Of a DNA stretch of 64,000 bases, positions 8,951-21,500 are shown piece by piece. The translations under genes were made by a program, and so were the position numbers. This stretch comes from Pelomyxa schiedti (Eukaryota; Evosea; Pelobiontida; Pelomyxidae), in the NCBI GenBank assembly GCA_020536535.1, contig JAHLWZ010000871.1, positions 1-64,000 on the forward strand, read 5' to 3'. The notes under the pieces were generated by a model. The model had not been told where the DNA came from. It ran no database searches and saw only the letters and a program-made list of their open reading frames with translations. Positions within the stretch are counted from its first letter, which is position 1. Every line of letters begins with the position of its first letter.

Positions 8951-9649
8951 GTAGAAACACAGCGCAAAAGAGGTTTATTTATTTGTTTGTTGCTATGTGG
9001 TTTTTTGTGTGTGCTTTTGTGGTTGTGTCTATTGGCCTTCGTGCTGCGCCGGAATGTACTTTCACTTGCGGTGCTTGATTATGTCACAGGGTTTTTTCCC
9101 ATTCACCTAAAGGAGGAGCTTCCTAAAGGGCTCTAGATACTGCCTGTTTAGTTGTAAGTTCGTGATGAGTCCACGTAACCAAGCAGGAAGACGATCTTGA
9201 CTGTTTTGGGATGTTGCCTGATCTAGTACTAGATCCCATTACGATTTTCCTGTAATGCCAAATCACAATTGTGCGGCGCCAAAACACGCAACTGTGGCTA
9301 TCGATTTTCACTTGCAGGACATCTTCTTCTTGCCTTTTATCTCAACCCCCATGTCCTCTACTTTCTGTGGGATTGATGACACACGGGAAAAGCCCCGCAG
9401 TTTTACGCGGGGTGAAAGCTGTGCAATTTTCGAAGCAGACCTTAACTAGACTCCTCTTTTGGACAGGTATTTGCTCGGGGAAGAGAATAGAATGAGACGC
9501 CACTCCCATGCAAGACCATTAACTAGTAATAAAAAAACTTTTGGTTCGTTTTTGGAAAAACGGTATCTTATTGTGGCAAAAGGAGGAAGCAGCTGCAATA
9601 ATCAAAGTGCCTTTCACACTCAACTTTGAATGGCAGGGCTTTGTTACTG
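8951..9649. other. Gene-free stretch with a GC-rich stem-loop
   Basis: About 700 bp between two minus-strand genes. It contains only short ORFs without a family signature. A perfect 6-bp stem CCCCGC (9393-9398) / GCGGGG (9407-9412), with an 8-nt loop, stands out against the A/T-rich background. I could not match the region to a tRNA, 5S rRNA or spliceosomal RNA by eye. Confidence 0.4.
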
Positions 9650-10802
9650 TTATGAACTGTTGCCAGTGTTGAGGTGGTCAAACATCCCGTTGGCCGAAAA
9701 ATCACTGTCATCAACGGGGTCCGGCTCAACAGGTGGGGGTAGTGGCTTCAGAACAACTTCAAGGAACTTTCTCAGCACTTGGAGGCCATATATGACAGCC
9801 GCGACCATTTCGTACAGGAAGAGTGGCCGGTGGGCAGAGTCCAAGCCTAAGAGGTGTTGGGGAGTACAAAGAACTTTTGGAATGTATACCGTGGTACGCT
9901 ACAACAACATATAGAAGGAGCCCTACATGTAAGAATGATGTAAGAAGCGCTGTTGCTGTCAATATCCACTCATGGCCTGCATTGGTTGAAGAATCAATAA
10001 AACGGGATTAATACAAAGGGTCACACTCTCAAATCGTGATGCCTTGTGTGTACCAGGTGAACCGGAGGGCTGTTTGGGTTTTGGTTTTCCAACTGCAGCA
10101 AAGCAGCACACTAAAGTTTGCCACAGTATCTGAAGGGTATACATGAAAAGTAAGAGAGCAATCACGTGAGAGGCCATGGAGTCCGCAAATCCGAGAAAAT
10201 GAGACGGAAGTAAGACAATGATGGAACTGCTTGTCATAAGCACATCCCACAATATATTTGTGCGGCGTAGTTCCAGGAATCTCTCGATTTTCATGGGGTC
10301 CCCATTGATATGGAGTACGAGGCCATTTATCACAGCTACGACAGACGCAAGTAAAACCCAAGCCACGAAATAGGTTATGATCTCAGCAACTTCCTGAATC
10401 AAGTTAACTTTGCAAAAACTGTCAGGGCTCATACTAAGAGACTTTGGGTTTGTGCAGAAAGTACAAGGTTTTTCGCTCGTGTCCGCGTCCTATCTATCCA
10501 TACCATAAGCCCCAGAAGACAAGTACCAATTACTTCAACGCGGTAAGTACAGTGAAAGCGTGTAAAGCATGTAACACACAGGCAGCTGAAAGCATAACAG
10601 TTGTAGAACTTGACATTTGGTAAAGCTGCACAAGGGTGGATGGAATTCCAGAATAGCCGTAGAAAGAATACACGATGTGCATTTTGTCCTCGTGGGCTGC
10701 TAGAAGCAACACTACCACTGTTACAAACGCCGCAGCAGAAATACCCAAGTGAATTGAAGCTCTGCGCTTTTCGTAGTAGTACTTGCGGCGTCGCCACTCC
10801 AC
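9650..10802 (-). CDS. Multi-pass membrane protein, unknown
   Basis: Exon 1 (10802-10551) begins MEWRRRKYYYEKRR and carries a first hydrophobic helix (ISAAAFVTVVVLLLAA) and another near HALHAF. Exon 2 (10393-10112) gives further helices (AEIITYFVAWVLLASVVAVI, MTSSSIIVLLPSHFLGFA and a Leu-rich one). A third exon near 9960 gives ILTATALLTSFLHVGLLL. The last exon gives PLFLYEMVAAVIYGLQVL and then a short polar tail with PPPVEPDPVDDSD, ending at 9650. About six to seven transmembrane segments are expected, with a basic cytosolic N-terminus. No family is recognised. The junction between exon 2 and the following exon is uncertain because two acceptor sites fit poorly. Confidence 0.6.
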
Positions 10803-10815
10803 GCATCGTTCCTTT

Positions 10816-11163
10816 TTAGAGTTTATTATTACATAATAATAAGAAAGTGCTTAAAAAGCAAGCATCAAACTCCAAAAGCCCAGCACCGAAATAGGAACCA
10901 AAACACGAATGAAAAGTACTCACTGCAACGGGAGAAACTCTCAACTCGTTTTCCAACTTGGCGAGCTCCACAGCGGCTTGCTGTTGAGCCATAGCCTCAC
11001 ATTCCTTCATACTTAGCTTCCTTCGCATTTGTGTCGCTTTCCCGGTCCTAGGTACCGCACGGCGATGTCTCCTTTTTTTTGTTGTTTCTTTTTCTTCCTT
11101 GCCTTGTTGTTTCAGCTTGGTTTTCCTTGTTTTTCGGAGTCCAGAGATCACCTCCCTAACCAC
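10816..11163 (-). CDS. Small basic coiled-coil protein
   Basis: The reading frame from 11163 encodes about 80 confident residues. A Lys/Arg/Thr-rich head (RKTRKTKLKQQGKEEK) and RRHRRAVPRTGKATQMRRK are followed by a short amphipathic helix, KECEAMAQQQAAVELAKLENEL. After PVA a GTGAGT donor occurs, so the 3' end may splice to a very short last exon instead of reading on to the stop at 10816. The composition suits a nucleolar or RNA-binding accessory factor, but no family is recognised. It lies just upstream of, and on the same strand as, the membrane-protein gene. Confidence 0.5.
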   Translation of the reverse strand: MVREVISGLRKTRKTKLKQQGKEEKETTKKRRHRRAVPRTGKATQMRRKLSMKECEAMAQQQAAVELAKLENELRVSPVAVSTFHSCFGSYFGAGLLEFDACFLSTFLLLCNNKL

Positions 11164-11320
11164 GTACTCTCAGTCTCAATCATTGAGCTCTGATGGTACT
11201 AGACTACTCTCTCTCCCATATCCCACATTTCCAGTCCTGTAGAAGGAGGTCCTTGCTTCCTGAAGGGAGGAACTTCCGGGAGGATCTGATGGTCCTTTTT
11301 TTATTGTTTCGCTTTTTTTT

Positions 11321-14300
11321 ATGCTACGGCTAGGGTTCCACCAGCAGATTCTTCGACACTTGTTACCAACAAATGTGTGCGTAGTAGACACCATTCCCAG
11401 ATCTCCCACATCTGCCGCCTCTGGCGATAATGACGACGACTGCGTTGTCGTAGATCCGCACCCACACTCCAGCACCGACACCACCTCCACTTCTACGATG
11501 TGTTGCGATTCCGGCGACTTTGGCACTCGCAATGCCTCTACCACCTCGTCCTCGGCATATTCACTCCAAACCGATGTTGAAGGAGAAGGGGAAGATGACT
11601 GGGGAAATTGCTTGCTGGTTGTTGGCAGAGGATTGAGGTGCGATAGGGTAGTGGCTTCCTTTTTGCGAATTTGTGCTGATCAGCACTCTGCTATTCATCG
11701 GCGCCCTAGTGTGAGTATGACCAGTGCATCCGGCGCAAGCTCAAGCCCCATCATTCCTGCGGACGTGGTTGTGGGACAAACGACGCCACCAACTGCCAGT
11801 GCTTTGGCGACACCCCAACAAAATGCGACGTCGTCGTCCCCTGTTTTGGGTGATTCACCTCTGCTTCCAATTGCAGATAGCATGACAGGACGCGGCCTTG
11901 TGTTCGTGCTGGGTGTCAAGAAGTATGAACAGCTTTTCCTGGTGGAGGATTGTGCTAGAGCGGCGGCGTACCCTCTACCTGGTGTCTTGGATTACTTGCC
12001 AAATGAGAGAAGCGGAAAAACACTCCTTCCCGTAATTGTTGACTCAGAGACTTCTCCTGCTGAGAGGTATTTCCTTTTGTTTGGTGATTTCTGTGAATGA
12101 TTCCCAAGTCTGGTGAAGAGCTACCATGTACTCCCATGGAGGGGTATTTATAGTTTCTAATCGAATTCTCATTGTGGATTTGCTGAGTAAAAAATTACCC
12201 ACCAATTGGGTTACTGGTTTTGTTGTACTCAATGCTGAGAGGTTATTTCTTTAACAGCCTCAACCATCATATAATGCTCCTAAGGATCGCCACCGACTCT
12301 AGTGAAGCATTCATCTTGAGATACTACAGACAACACAACAAAGTTGGCTTCATAAGCGCATTTTCTGAAGCGGCCAACACATTGAGAGGTGGGTTTGCCA
12401 AAGTGGAAAAACTGATGAGGTTATTATTTGTGAAGAAGCTCTACCTCTGGCCAAGGTGTTAGAATTTGTGTACCTGGAACCTCTCACAAAGCATAATCTC
12501 AGGTTTCGAGTTGAAGTGCAATCAGATTTAGATAGTCACACACCTCAAGTGTTTAACATAAATATCCCTCTTACTGAGTCTATGAAGAAGATACAAACAT
12601 CGTTACTTGGAGTCATTAAAGCTTGTATTAAGGAGTTGGCCCAAAGTCATCATGTAACAATAAGCATACTTTTGAGGCAGTTAAATACCTTTGCTTCAGC
12701 TTGATGATGAAACGAATGTTGAAAATACTCTATTTGCTGGATTTACACAGCATCTCCATGCTCAACTTGACACTATGTGGGGAAAACTTAGCTCAAAAGC
12801 GAAGCAGCTTCTTGGCGACTTGATAGCACTCCATAAACTCCTTACTCACCACCTTCTGCATTCAAATTGCGTCGACTTCTTGGACTACCTTGAAACACTA
12901 AGGACAACACAATTCTCTGCCGAGTCAGGCTGGGTATTCCTTGAGCAGGCCAATACACTATTTGCAGTAAGTAATCTGCCAAACGGATTGTTTCAATTCC
13001 CACTCTCGATAGGAAGCAAGAAAACGTGTCTACTTAAAGAACTCTGCAGCAGAAGTAGTAGAAGTTCTGGAAGAAAATCCAAAATGGGAGATCCTGAAAC
13101 AAGTATTAACTGAGATTATTCAGACCAGTACCGGAACACAGAGTAAATTCTTTAATTTACTAAGTTGCTAAGTTGCCTTGTGATGATTGTTGTAAAGTCA
13201 TTGGTTTAAGTATGAGTGATCTTAATGGTCACAATGACAAAAACCCTTACTCATCTGAAGGCGAATATCAAATCTGATAATTTTTTTCCAAAGCACTTAT
13301 ATATTAAGATACTAGTCAACAAGGATGCATTCTGGTTCTAGTGAACGACGAGCGTACCTGTTACAGTCTCCAGAAATGCCTGCACTTAGGTGCCAAAGGT
13401 TACCTACAGGAAGCTTACAAGCACTACCTTCATAATAAAGAAAATCGAAGCTCTCTCGTAAAAAGTACCTTTGGCGTGTAATGTAAGATTGGATACTCAA
13501 CTATTCTTATTGCACAGCTCCCAACCTCCAATACCAAGATAAGTGGTATAAGCACAAGCCAAAGCCTGCAAAGACTGTAAAAACTGCAAAACAGAATTCA
13601 AAGGAACTTTCCAGTGGGTCTGCTAAAAAGACCCCAAGCAAAAGGCCTCCTGCCAGTAAGGTTAAAAAAACACCAGCATCCAAAAAACCGGCAGGAAAGA
13701 GAAGGAGAAAATCTGATCCCCTCACCATACCTCCTCAAACTGGTAGAGCCATTGAAGTCATCACCTCAACATCGACCAATACTACTGCCACCACATCAAT
13801 GAGTACTCATAGTTCACCCCTTGCAACCCACATTCCTGCAGACACCTCTACATCAACAAGCCCAACAGCCCAGACCTCACTTAAAGCACTTAAATCAGAC
13901 TCTGCTCCAGTCGGCAATGATTTGGACTATGTATGGAACTTTAGTTCTGAATTTGGCATCGTGACACCCCCATATGTACTTATACACCCAATGTGGGAGT
14001 GTGGCCGCTTATTGGATGAACTCAAACCCAACTACATTGTTCTCTATGACCCTGATGTCTCTCTGGTCAGGCAAATTGAGGTTTTTTTGAATTTACACCC
14101 GATTTTTCACTAAGTTTTCTGCACAAGATCTTTAAGGCTGAGAATGTTGGGACTCCTGTAAGTGTTTATTTCATGTGTTATGAGGTACTTGCGGGTACAC
14201 ACTTTTCCTGCATTCTAAGAGAGGGTAGGACTCGGTTGAGAAGCAAAAGTATATGACTTCACTGAAAAAAGAGGCCGAATCATTTGAAGCACTCATCAAA

Positions 14301-15472
14301 GAGAAAGCAGTACACAACAAACTTTTAGTATTTTCCTTGTGATATTGGTTTTAGACTATGATCATACCGGCAGACCGAGATGGTTGCTCTACAATAGCGG
14401 TGGACGATCCCGCCATTGCTAGAATCGTACAGCCACCACAGTACAACCAAAGGCATGGAGGAAAACTTCTTATTACCCCATCGTCAGACCGGAAGGTGAA
14501 ACTTCAAGCTCCCTTGAGATTGCAAACATTTTTGTTCTAGGTTATTGTAGATCTACGGGAGTTTCGGAGTAGTTTGCCATCTATGCTTCATGCAAGAGGA
14601 ATGACGGTAATACCAGGTAGTTTGTTATTACGAGTCGAAAAACGTCTAATTTTCCCCAGCCCACCTGGAGGTTGGGGACTACATTCTTTCTCCAAGTCTT
14701 TGTGTTGAGCGAAAGAGTCTCTCTGACTTGATTGGTTCCTTTAAATCTGGCCGATTGTAAACCATATGTCTGTCCTACTGTAAACTAATTGTTTTGGGAA
14801 GATACACTCAGGTTGAGTCAATGTGCCGAATGTATACCAATCCCCTCCTTCTTATTGAGTGGAGCACTTCGGAGGAATTTCGGTTGCAGGTAGTTATAAC
14901 AAATTGAATAACTTTGAGACCGGTTTTCAGGCAGAAGACAAATCTGATACTGTACAACCAACAAGCGTAACAAGCAAGGTATCTCTCCCTGCCTTTTTTT
15001 TTGTATACTATGATGACATTTTCAAAGTTGACAGTTCTTACTATGCATTTCCCTAAATTGAGGCTTATATGGTCACAGAATCCACAAATTTCCGCAGAAA
15101 TATTTGATTCCATGAAGGTGACGCTGACTGTTCACTTATCCCTTAATTCTTTAATGTACTTGAAATTAGGATGGGCAACCAGAACCCGATCTTGCTGGTA
15201 TAAAAACCTCGGAAAGTGCTGAAGTGGAAGGCGGGGTCACATTTGAAGCAAGAGAATTCTTGTCTAGACTACCATTTGTAAGGGAAAAGAACGTGCAGGT
15301 ACTACTTGCCCCGGCAACCGGAAATACAGACAACACCACACCCACCTCAACAAATAATGACCTCTCACTCCTCAAAATATGCAACATGTCACCACAAGAA
15401 CTTGAGCAACTCCTCCTCATTGGGCCGACTGCAGCCTCCCAGCTTCACGAATTTATCCATCACTCCCTCTGA
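11321..15472 (+). CDS. ERCC4: DNA repair endonuclease XPF/Rad1 (ERCC4)
   Basis: Seventeen exons keep phase throughout and give 1,081 residues: 11321-12066, 12119-12241, 12285-12455, 12503-12653, 12700-12966, 13040-13142, 13324-13464, 13518-14080, 14128-14184, 14229-14309, 14355-14495, 14541-14616, 14660-14756, 14802-14889, 14931-14978, 15028-15117, 15170-15472. The N-terminal helicase-like half is clear ([17 protein letters not shown], then [17 protein letters not shown] and KKLYLWPR). A Lys/Ser/Thr-rich insert separates it from the nuclease. The nuclease shows [11 protein letters not shown] followed by the catalytic [12 protein letters not shown] (ERKxxxD). The C-terminal helix-hairpin-helix region reads [23 protein letters not shown]. 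It acts with ERCC1 to incise 5' of lesions in nucleotide excision repair. The first exon has a Ser/Thr-rich insertion not typical of animal XPF. Its 3' end faces the dynein gene 71 bp away. Confidence 0.95.
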
Positions 15473-15504
15473 TAACAAACACTTCAACACACAGAACCCA
15501 AACG

Positions 15505-15532
15505 CAATGAATCGCAAAAAGAACATTCATTG
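15505..15532. terminator. Small hairpin between convergent genes
   Basis: A perfect 8-bp stem, CAATGAAT (15505-15512) with ATTCATTG (15525-15532) and a 12-nt A-rich loop, sits in the 71-bp gap between the XPF stop and the dynein stop. It could mark 3'-end formation for either transcript, but an 8-bp stem in such sequence may be chance. Confidence 0.25.
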
Positions 15533-15543
15533 AATCATTCTTT

Positions 15544-18500
15544 CTACACTTTATTCAACAACAAACATACACCCTGGAGTATCCAAATACTGGGGTGTGT
15601 TGAGGTAGGCAGGTTTGCTTCAAACACCAGGCCCTCACCAGACTTGTTTCTTCTGGATTGATTTACATAGACTGGGGTCTGTAGAGTTCCGCGGGTGTGT
15701 CTGTGGCGTTTTTGTGTTGGAATGATGTGAATTACAGGCATGTCAGTCACTGGGTTGCCTTTCCTGGAGAGTTGGTTTGGTTGGGATGTGTTTAGTTTGT
15801 TTAGAAGGTTACTGTTGGAATGCAAGGCAGCAGTGGACCAGGTCCCAGGATGCACCTTCAAGACAGAGGCCGTGGATGTAACAGCCTACTGTGGGGGGGT
15901 CGCGGATTGATGCAGGGTCCACAATGTTGGTTACCTTTGGAAGTAGTTAGAATAGCTGGGAAATGAGGGAGGGTGCGAGAACCTGGCATTCAAGGTAGGT
16001 TTGATCTAGAGGCCAGGACATTTGCCTTGCGGTAGTTTGGAGTACAGATGTTAGATAGGCCTCGGGTACATGCAGACCTGCCAGCCACATGACTTTCGGT
16101 TCAGCCTGTATCCAGGATAGATACTGCTTATGCCGCCGTTTGAAATGAACCTGGGGATTTGTCATTCCGGGTGGCCGAAGCGGTTATGTCCACTTACCAA
16201 CCAATCAGGTAAACTGCTTAATGTAGATGGAGCCAGTGCTTGCCAGATTGATGGAACAGAGCCAATGAAGAGGCTGAAGAACATTGCTTCCAATTCTCTA
16301 TCCATTTGCTGATCTCCTGCAAGCGCTCTTTCCAATTTTTCAAGTGACTACGAATTCTTAGAGCAAAACAGTATTGTAGGATTATACTTTCTTCATGCAT
16401 GTTATGAGACAATTCCAGTACTCCAACTCTTGCAAAAGTACTACTTGAGCTGGAGAGAGGATTCCTTGCTCAGTGGGCGTTCCCAAACGTAGTGCCTTTT
16501 CTATCGAAGCAATATCGAAAGGTTTGGGTACTTCTGCAGCTATCTCCTTTAATAGACTTTTAACCACAGTCTCTTGTGTATCGCTATTGTGTGTTGCTCC
16601 TCCGAGACGGGGTTGCATTTCCAGCAGACTGGACCACATCTAATAGAGGAAAAGTTTGAATTTTGTACTGGAACGAATGTTATACTTGTTTCACAGCGTT
16701 TTTGTGATATGCCAGATCGGCATTTTGATGCAGTCCAACAACAGAAGGGCTGGTAACGAGGGAGAGAGAACTGATCGACTCCATGAGGGCAGAAAAATCG
16801 CCGGTTGGTAAGCTGTATGCTTCGCCTCCAGTAGAAAAGAAGTGGAAAGGCTGGAAGGAATCGAAAAGGAAATCGCCCATATACTCTTCGAGGTAAGTCT
16901 TTAGTACTCGACGATCATAACTGTCAGTTACGCGACCCCCATACACAACGTCACCAATAAGATAGTGCAAGGCCTCCCATGGAACACTTTTTTTCCGTGC
17001 CTGATGTATTGTTGGGTATCGATTAGCTTAACAAAAACATTCAATAAATTGCACACCAGGTGGACTTGCGAAAGTTGGGAGGACATTACGGAACAAGATA
17101 CATTGAAATCAGACTCATTAAAATCATAGTGTAAATTCCAGCCAATGGAGCCATATTTCTGACGCTCTTGTACAACGGAATGGAAAAATGCCAGCACATA
17201 CACTAGCTGGAGATACTGTGGATGTGGACACAACTTAGCCTCTGGAGTCAATTTGTAAAATAGGTTCCGCATGTTCAATGAGAGTCCACTAGGAGGCTCT
17301 GTTACAACCTGCGGGGAAAAAACACAGTCAATATGTGGCATGTAGGGAAAGCCAACCTTCAGTGATCGCTGTAGAATTCCAATAGGAAATGACGGAGTGG
17401 GTTCAGTTGTAAGCCACAGCCGGAAGTTTTCGTGTGGGTGCTCAAGCTTAGCCAAAATTTTATTGAGCACAGGAAGCCAACTGGGTAAAAGGTGGCAGTT
17501 TTGTAATACAACCCAATTGCCTTGACTTATTGCAATTTCTAAAAGCTTGGCCGCGGGATTTCCTTGATCTTGGCCCAGTGCAAATGGCTGTAGCGAAAAA
17601 TAAGATGACGAAGAATGATTGAGAACTACTTTGACTTTCGAACTTAAACCCAAACTTTCCCCAAGCTTGAAAATGTCACTCAGTGGGTCAGATCCAGGGC
17701 TCAGTACACATATCACAGGAGTGGTGGGTGAACTTTGGGTAAAGATAAATTGGAATGATGTAGCAGGGGGCTGTAACAAATGGTCAAAGAGGACAAAAAT
17801 TAATGGGTTTTGCCTGAACAAACTTCTCTCCAAGTTCTGTGACAATAAAGTTTCTCATAACAAACCAGACCCTATCAATACGGAAAGTTCTAACCAGAAG
17901 CAGCATGTAAAATTGATATTTGTGAGGGATATCTTCAAGAGATAACGTGCCAATAGAGAACGGAGGGCAGCTGTCCTCTGGTCTCTCCAGGCCAAGCCAC
18001 AATTTCCATCCTGACTCATCTTTTTGTATTTGCTGAACAATATCACGGAAGTCATTTGATAATGTTGATAAGTAAAAAAGATCACGATAAATCTGATCAG
18101 AGAGCCAAATGAAAGGCTTCCCAGCACCACTTCCAAGATTTGGATTTCCCCGAAGGAAAAAATCCAGCAATGGCTGCTCAATCAAGCCCTCCCCCTAAGG
18201 GTTGTTACATTAGATCAGAATTGTTCCTTGTCATGGTTTTTTTGTGGGGTCACCTTCAGAATCCCAATGCAAATTTGAAAGGCAAAGGTGAGTTTATCCT
18301 TTTCGAAAAGACTCATGCAAGTCCAAGTATAGACCTGCCCGGTAAGTGTACTTACTATCCCTTCCAAGCGCTGTTGGAGGTTGGTTTCCTTCTCAATTGC
18401 TGCCACTCCTGAAGGAGGCAACAACTTACCACTTTGATTCAAACTTGATTTATAGATCTTTGAAAAATGAGTGGCAAATTAGAATGTCTGTAGTACCTCA

Positions 18501-21500
18501 AGAAAGGCTCTCAAGGAATATTCATACATTGGATTTACAAAGGACAGAGTGGAGACAACAAAGAAGAGAACTGACCCACGTTTGGCTACTGGTAGATACC
18601 TAAAAAGGATGAGAGAAAAGTTGCCAAGTTTTCTCCATTACTGTTCTCTGCTATTTTCCAGCTTTTCAGAGGTTTCCTGTGCAGACACAAGTTTTTCAGA
18701 TATATCCTGTGCTTTTCGTTTCGTCCGCTCAAGTGTTTGTATCAAATCTTCGTTGTCCAGAATCAGCCCTTCAGAAGAACTTAGTTCAGATAGCAATGTG
18801 TCTTCACATTGCTTGAGGTGGATTTCACTCTCGTGCTTGAGCCTGCACGAGCATGAGGAATCTTGGCCGAGAAATTAAACAAAACCTCATCAAATTTGCC
18901 CTCTCAGTTTCCAAAGTAGGGTGTTCGTGGGAGACAACTAGACTCAGTAACTGATCTTGCAGACCTTGTTGGGTGACATTGAAGTTGATGACCAGCAGTT
19001 TTACAAATATGTTTGGACTGAATTTTGGGTTGGTAAGCTTTGATGTCATGTACAATCTAATCAGGAAGTTGAGTATGTTCCTGTATCACAGTATCTGGAT
19101 ACCTGAACTTATCATTCCACTGAATCTCTTTGCCACAGAGGTTGATCACTTTATGAGTCCCAGTACTCTTGATATTTTTGCTCAGTACGGGATTTAAAAT
19201 TGGATCTATTGTCTCATCAATGTCTTCAATTAACATGGGCAACCCAAGGGAAATAGCAAGTTCAAGTTGTCTTGTGAAATCGGTATCATCAAATGTTCTA
19301 ACAATCAATTTTTCTTTGGCCTTTTTTTGCGTTAGTGGAAAAGGAGCATCACTTGCATGCCTCTTTCTTTTTAATCCATTGGTTTGCTTGCATTTGTGGG
19401 TCGATACAAAGGGGGACATGGTAGCTGGAGACTGTAAAAATGGCATTTTGAATGGACAAGTCATCTGGGGGAAGATCTTGCGTTAACCACTCGTGGACTT
19501 GCACCTTTCCATCTTAGTGTTTTCTATGTACAATGAAAATACCTCATTAGATAAAACGGTTTCCAACTTAAAAGGAGAACTAATTGGAATGTGGCGATTG
19601 AGCAAGTCAGATTTCCAGACTGTAAAGATCATTTTCATTCGATACTCAAAACTGTTTGTATGAGTTCAAGTTGAAGAGTATGAAACGCACTTAAATGGAG
19701 CTGTATAACTCAAAAATGATGCAGCAAGAAGGCAATCTCCAGCAACTAAGGGTCTTTTTTGGGATAGAAGAGATAAATCTGTGGTCCACCTTGATTGTTC
19801 ACTTCGAAAACCTTTCGTTTCTCAGGGAAAGAAGTGAGCACATTGGGAGAACCTGATATAAGCTGTTTTGCTGCAGAGAGTCGTCTCTCCATTACCTCGG
19901 CTTGCTCTTTGAGACTCTTTTGTTCCGCTGTTTTCTGCTGGTAATCTTTGTCGAGAGCTTCAAGCTATTTTTTTATTTTTATTACTCTCAGTGAGAAAAA
20001 AATTGTTGCATACTTGAGATACAAGACTCTTCATTTTAAAGACAATCTCTTCAAGATCTTGCTTATTTTGCTGTTGCAAGTCTTGGGCTTTCCTGACTGC
20101 AATTTGTTTAGGTTTTACTTTTTTTGCAACATTTGTGTAGTGCAGTATTGCTTCCACCCAAGTTAATAAACCAACAGCAGCAGATGAAATTGACTTAAAG
20201 TTTTATAAAAATATCAGTCAGTACACTGCATAAATTACCTGCATCATTTTCACAGACAAATCAGATTTTCTAAGTATATCACTGACACCTTTCACTTGCT
20301 TGTCAGTAAGAGTATCCGCATTAATAGCAATCAGATCATGAAGAAAATTTGGACTGGCCATGAGAGCTCTGGCTGACTTCCAAGACACTTTCACACCTTT
20401 CAACCAACTAAATAGCTTTCAGTCTAGTTTTGGAGGAAAGTTGAGGAGACCAGATGCACTCGCAAAGTGATTGAACAGGCATTGGTGGGGTGGGGAAAGA
20501 TCTAATCTCGGTAATTTCTTCCCTCCTCAAATTCCGCAGGTATGTATGTGCTTGGTCTAATTCTGGTTGAACCACTTGTAATTCCTGGGTTGCCTCATCC
20601 TAAAATTTGTAGTCAGCTTGATTTCGATATAACTCCAGTGGTAATGAACCATTTTTACTGATATTTGTTGTGCAAGATCTTGTAACTCAATTTCTTTTTG
20701 CTTAGATAGTTCCTGCGCCTCCTTCACACTTGTTTTTTTCTCAGCTATATGTATCAGCAACTTGTTGCAGACCTTAGGAGAAATGAATTCGTTTTACACG
20801 AAATAACCTTGTGTTAAAAACCTCTGTTTGAGTGTCGATTTGCGTTTTTTGTAGTTCCAGTTGAGAGTTTAGAATTTCAACTTGGCTCCCAGCTTCTGTG
20901 AGTTTTTTTAGACCAGTTTCAAGTCTTTTAGTTTGGTCATCAATGTATTTGTATGTTTCCTTTACTTTATCTGAAAACGAGTTACAAAAAATATGAAAAT
21001 GTTGTGAGAGTAACCTTTATAGATATTTAAGAAATCAATAAAATTATTGGGCGTTATGTAAATGGGCCTTCTCATTTGGTGTTCATATTGCTCTGAATGC
21101 TTTAAAGCATCCAAATGCACAAACACCATGTGATCCACGATCGAATGCTGAAGTTCTGCATTAAATCCCAGGTCAGTGTTAGCCAGTGCCACACTCCTCA
21201 AAGCCTCATTTGGCCATGGGTGAAACCAATTAATGCAAGTATTACTTATTAGCCCAGGGAAACTTTGACAGTGCATGTGCAAAGATTCACTTGCAGGAGA
21301 CATGCACAATATAACATGTAGATTATCACGGCACCTAAATACCAATTGGTGAAAACGCCATGCAGTATAAAACCACCTCTCGGTGAATAGGGTCCAGCAG
21401 TTTTCTCGATTACTGAGCACCTTATTGCGTGCCACCTCCTCTCTCATTTCTTGTGCAATGTGCTCCTTTTCGTCATCAGCAAACAAAGACGGGACGAGTC

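Noticed and set aside
9160-9185. GTGATGAGTCC resembling a hammerhead ribozyme core
   Set aside because: The required GAAA segment and flanking stems are not present at workable spacing.
16165-16200. A-box-like GTGGCCGAAGCGGTTA resembling a tRNA Leu/Ser start
   Set aside because: No B-box or acceptor stem follows, and it lies between C-terminal exons of the dynein gene.
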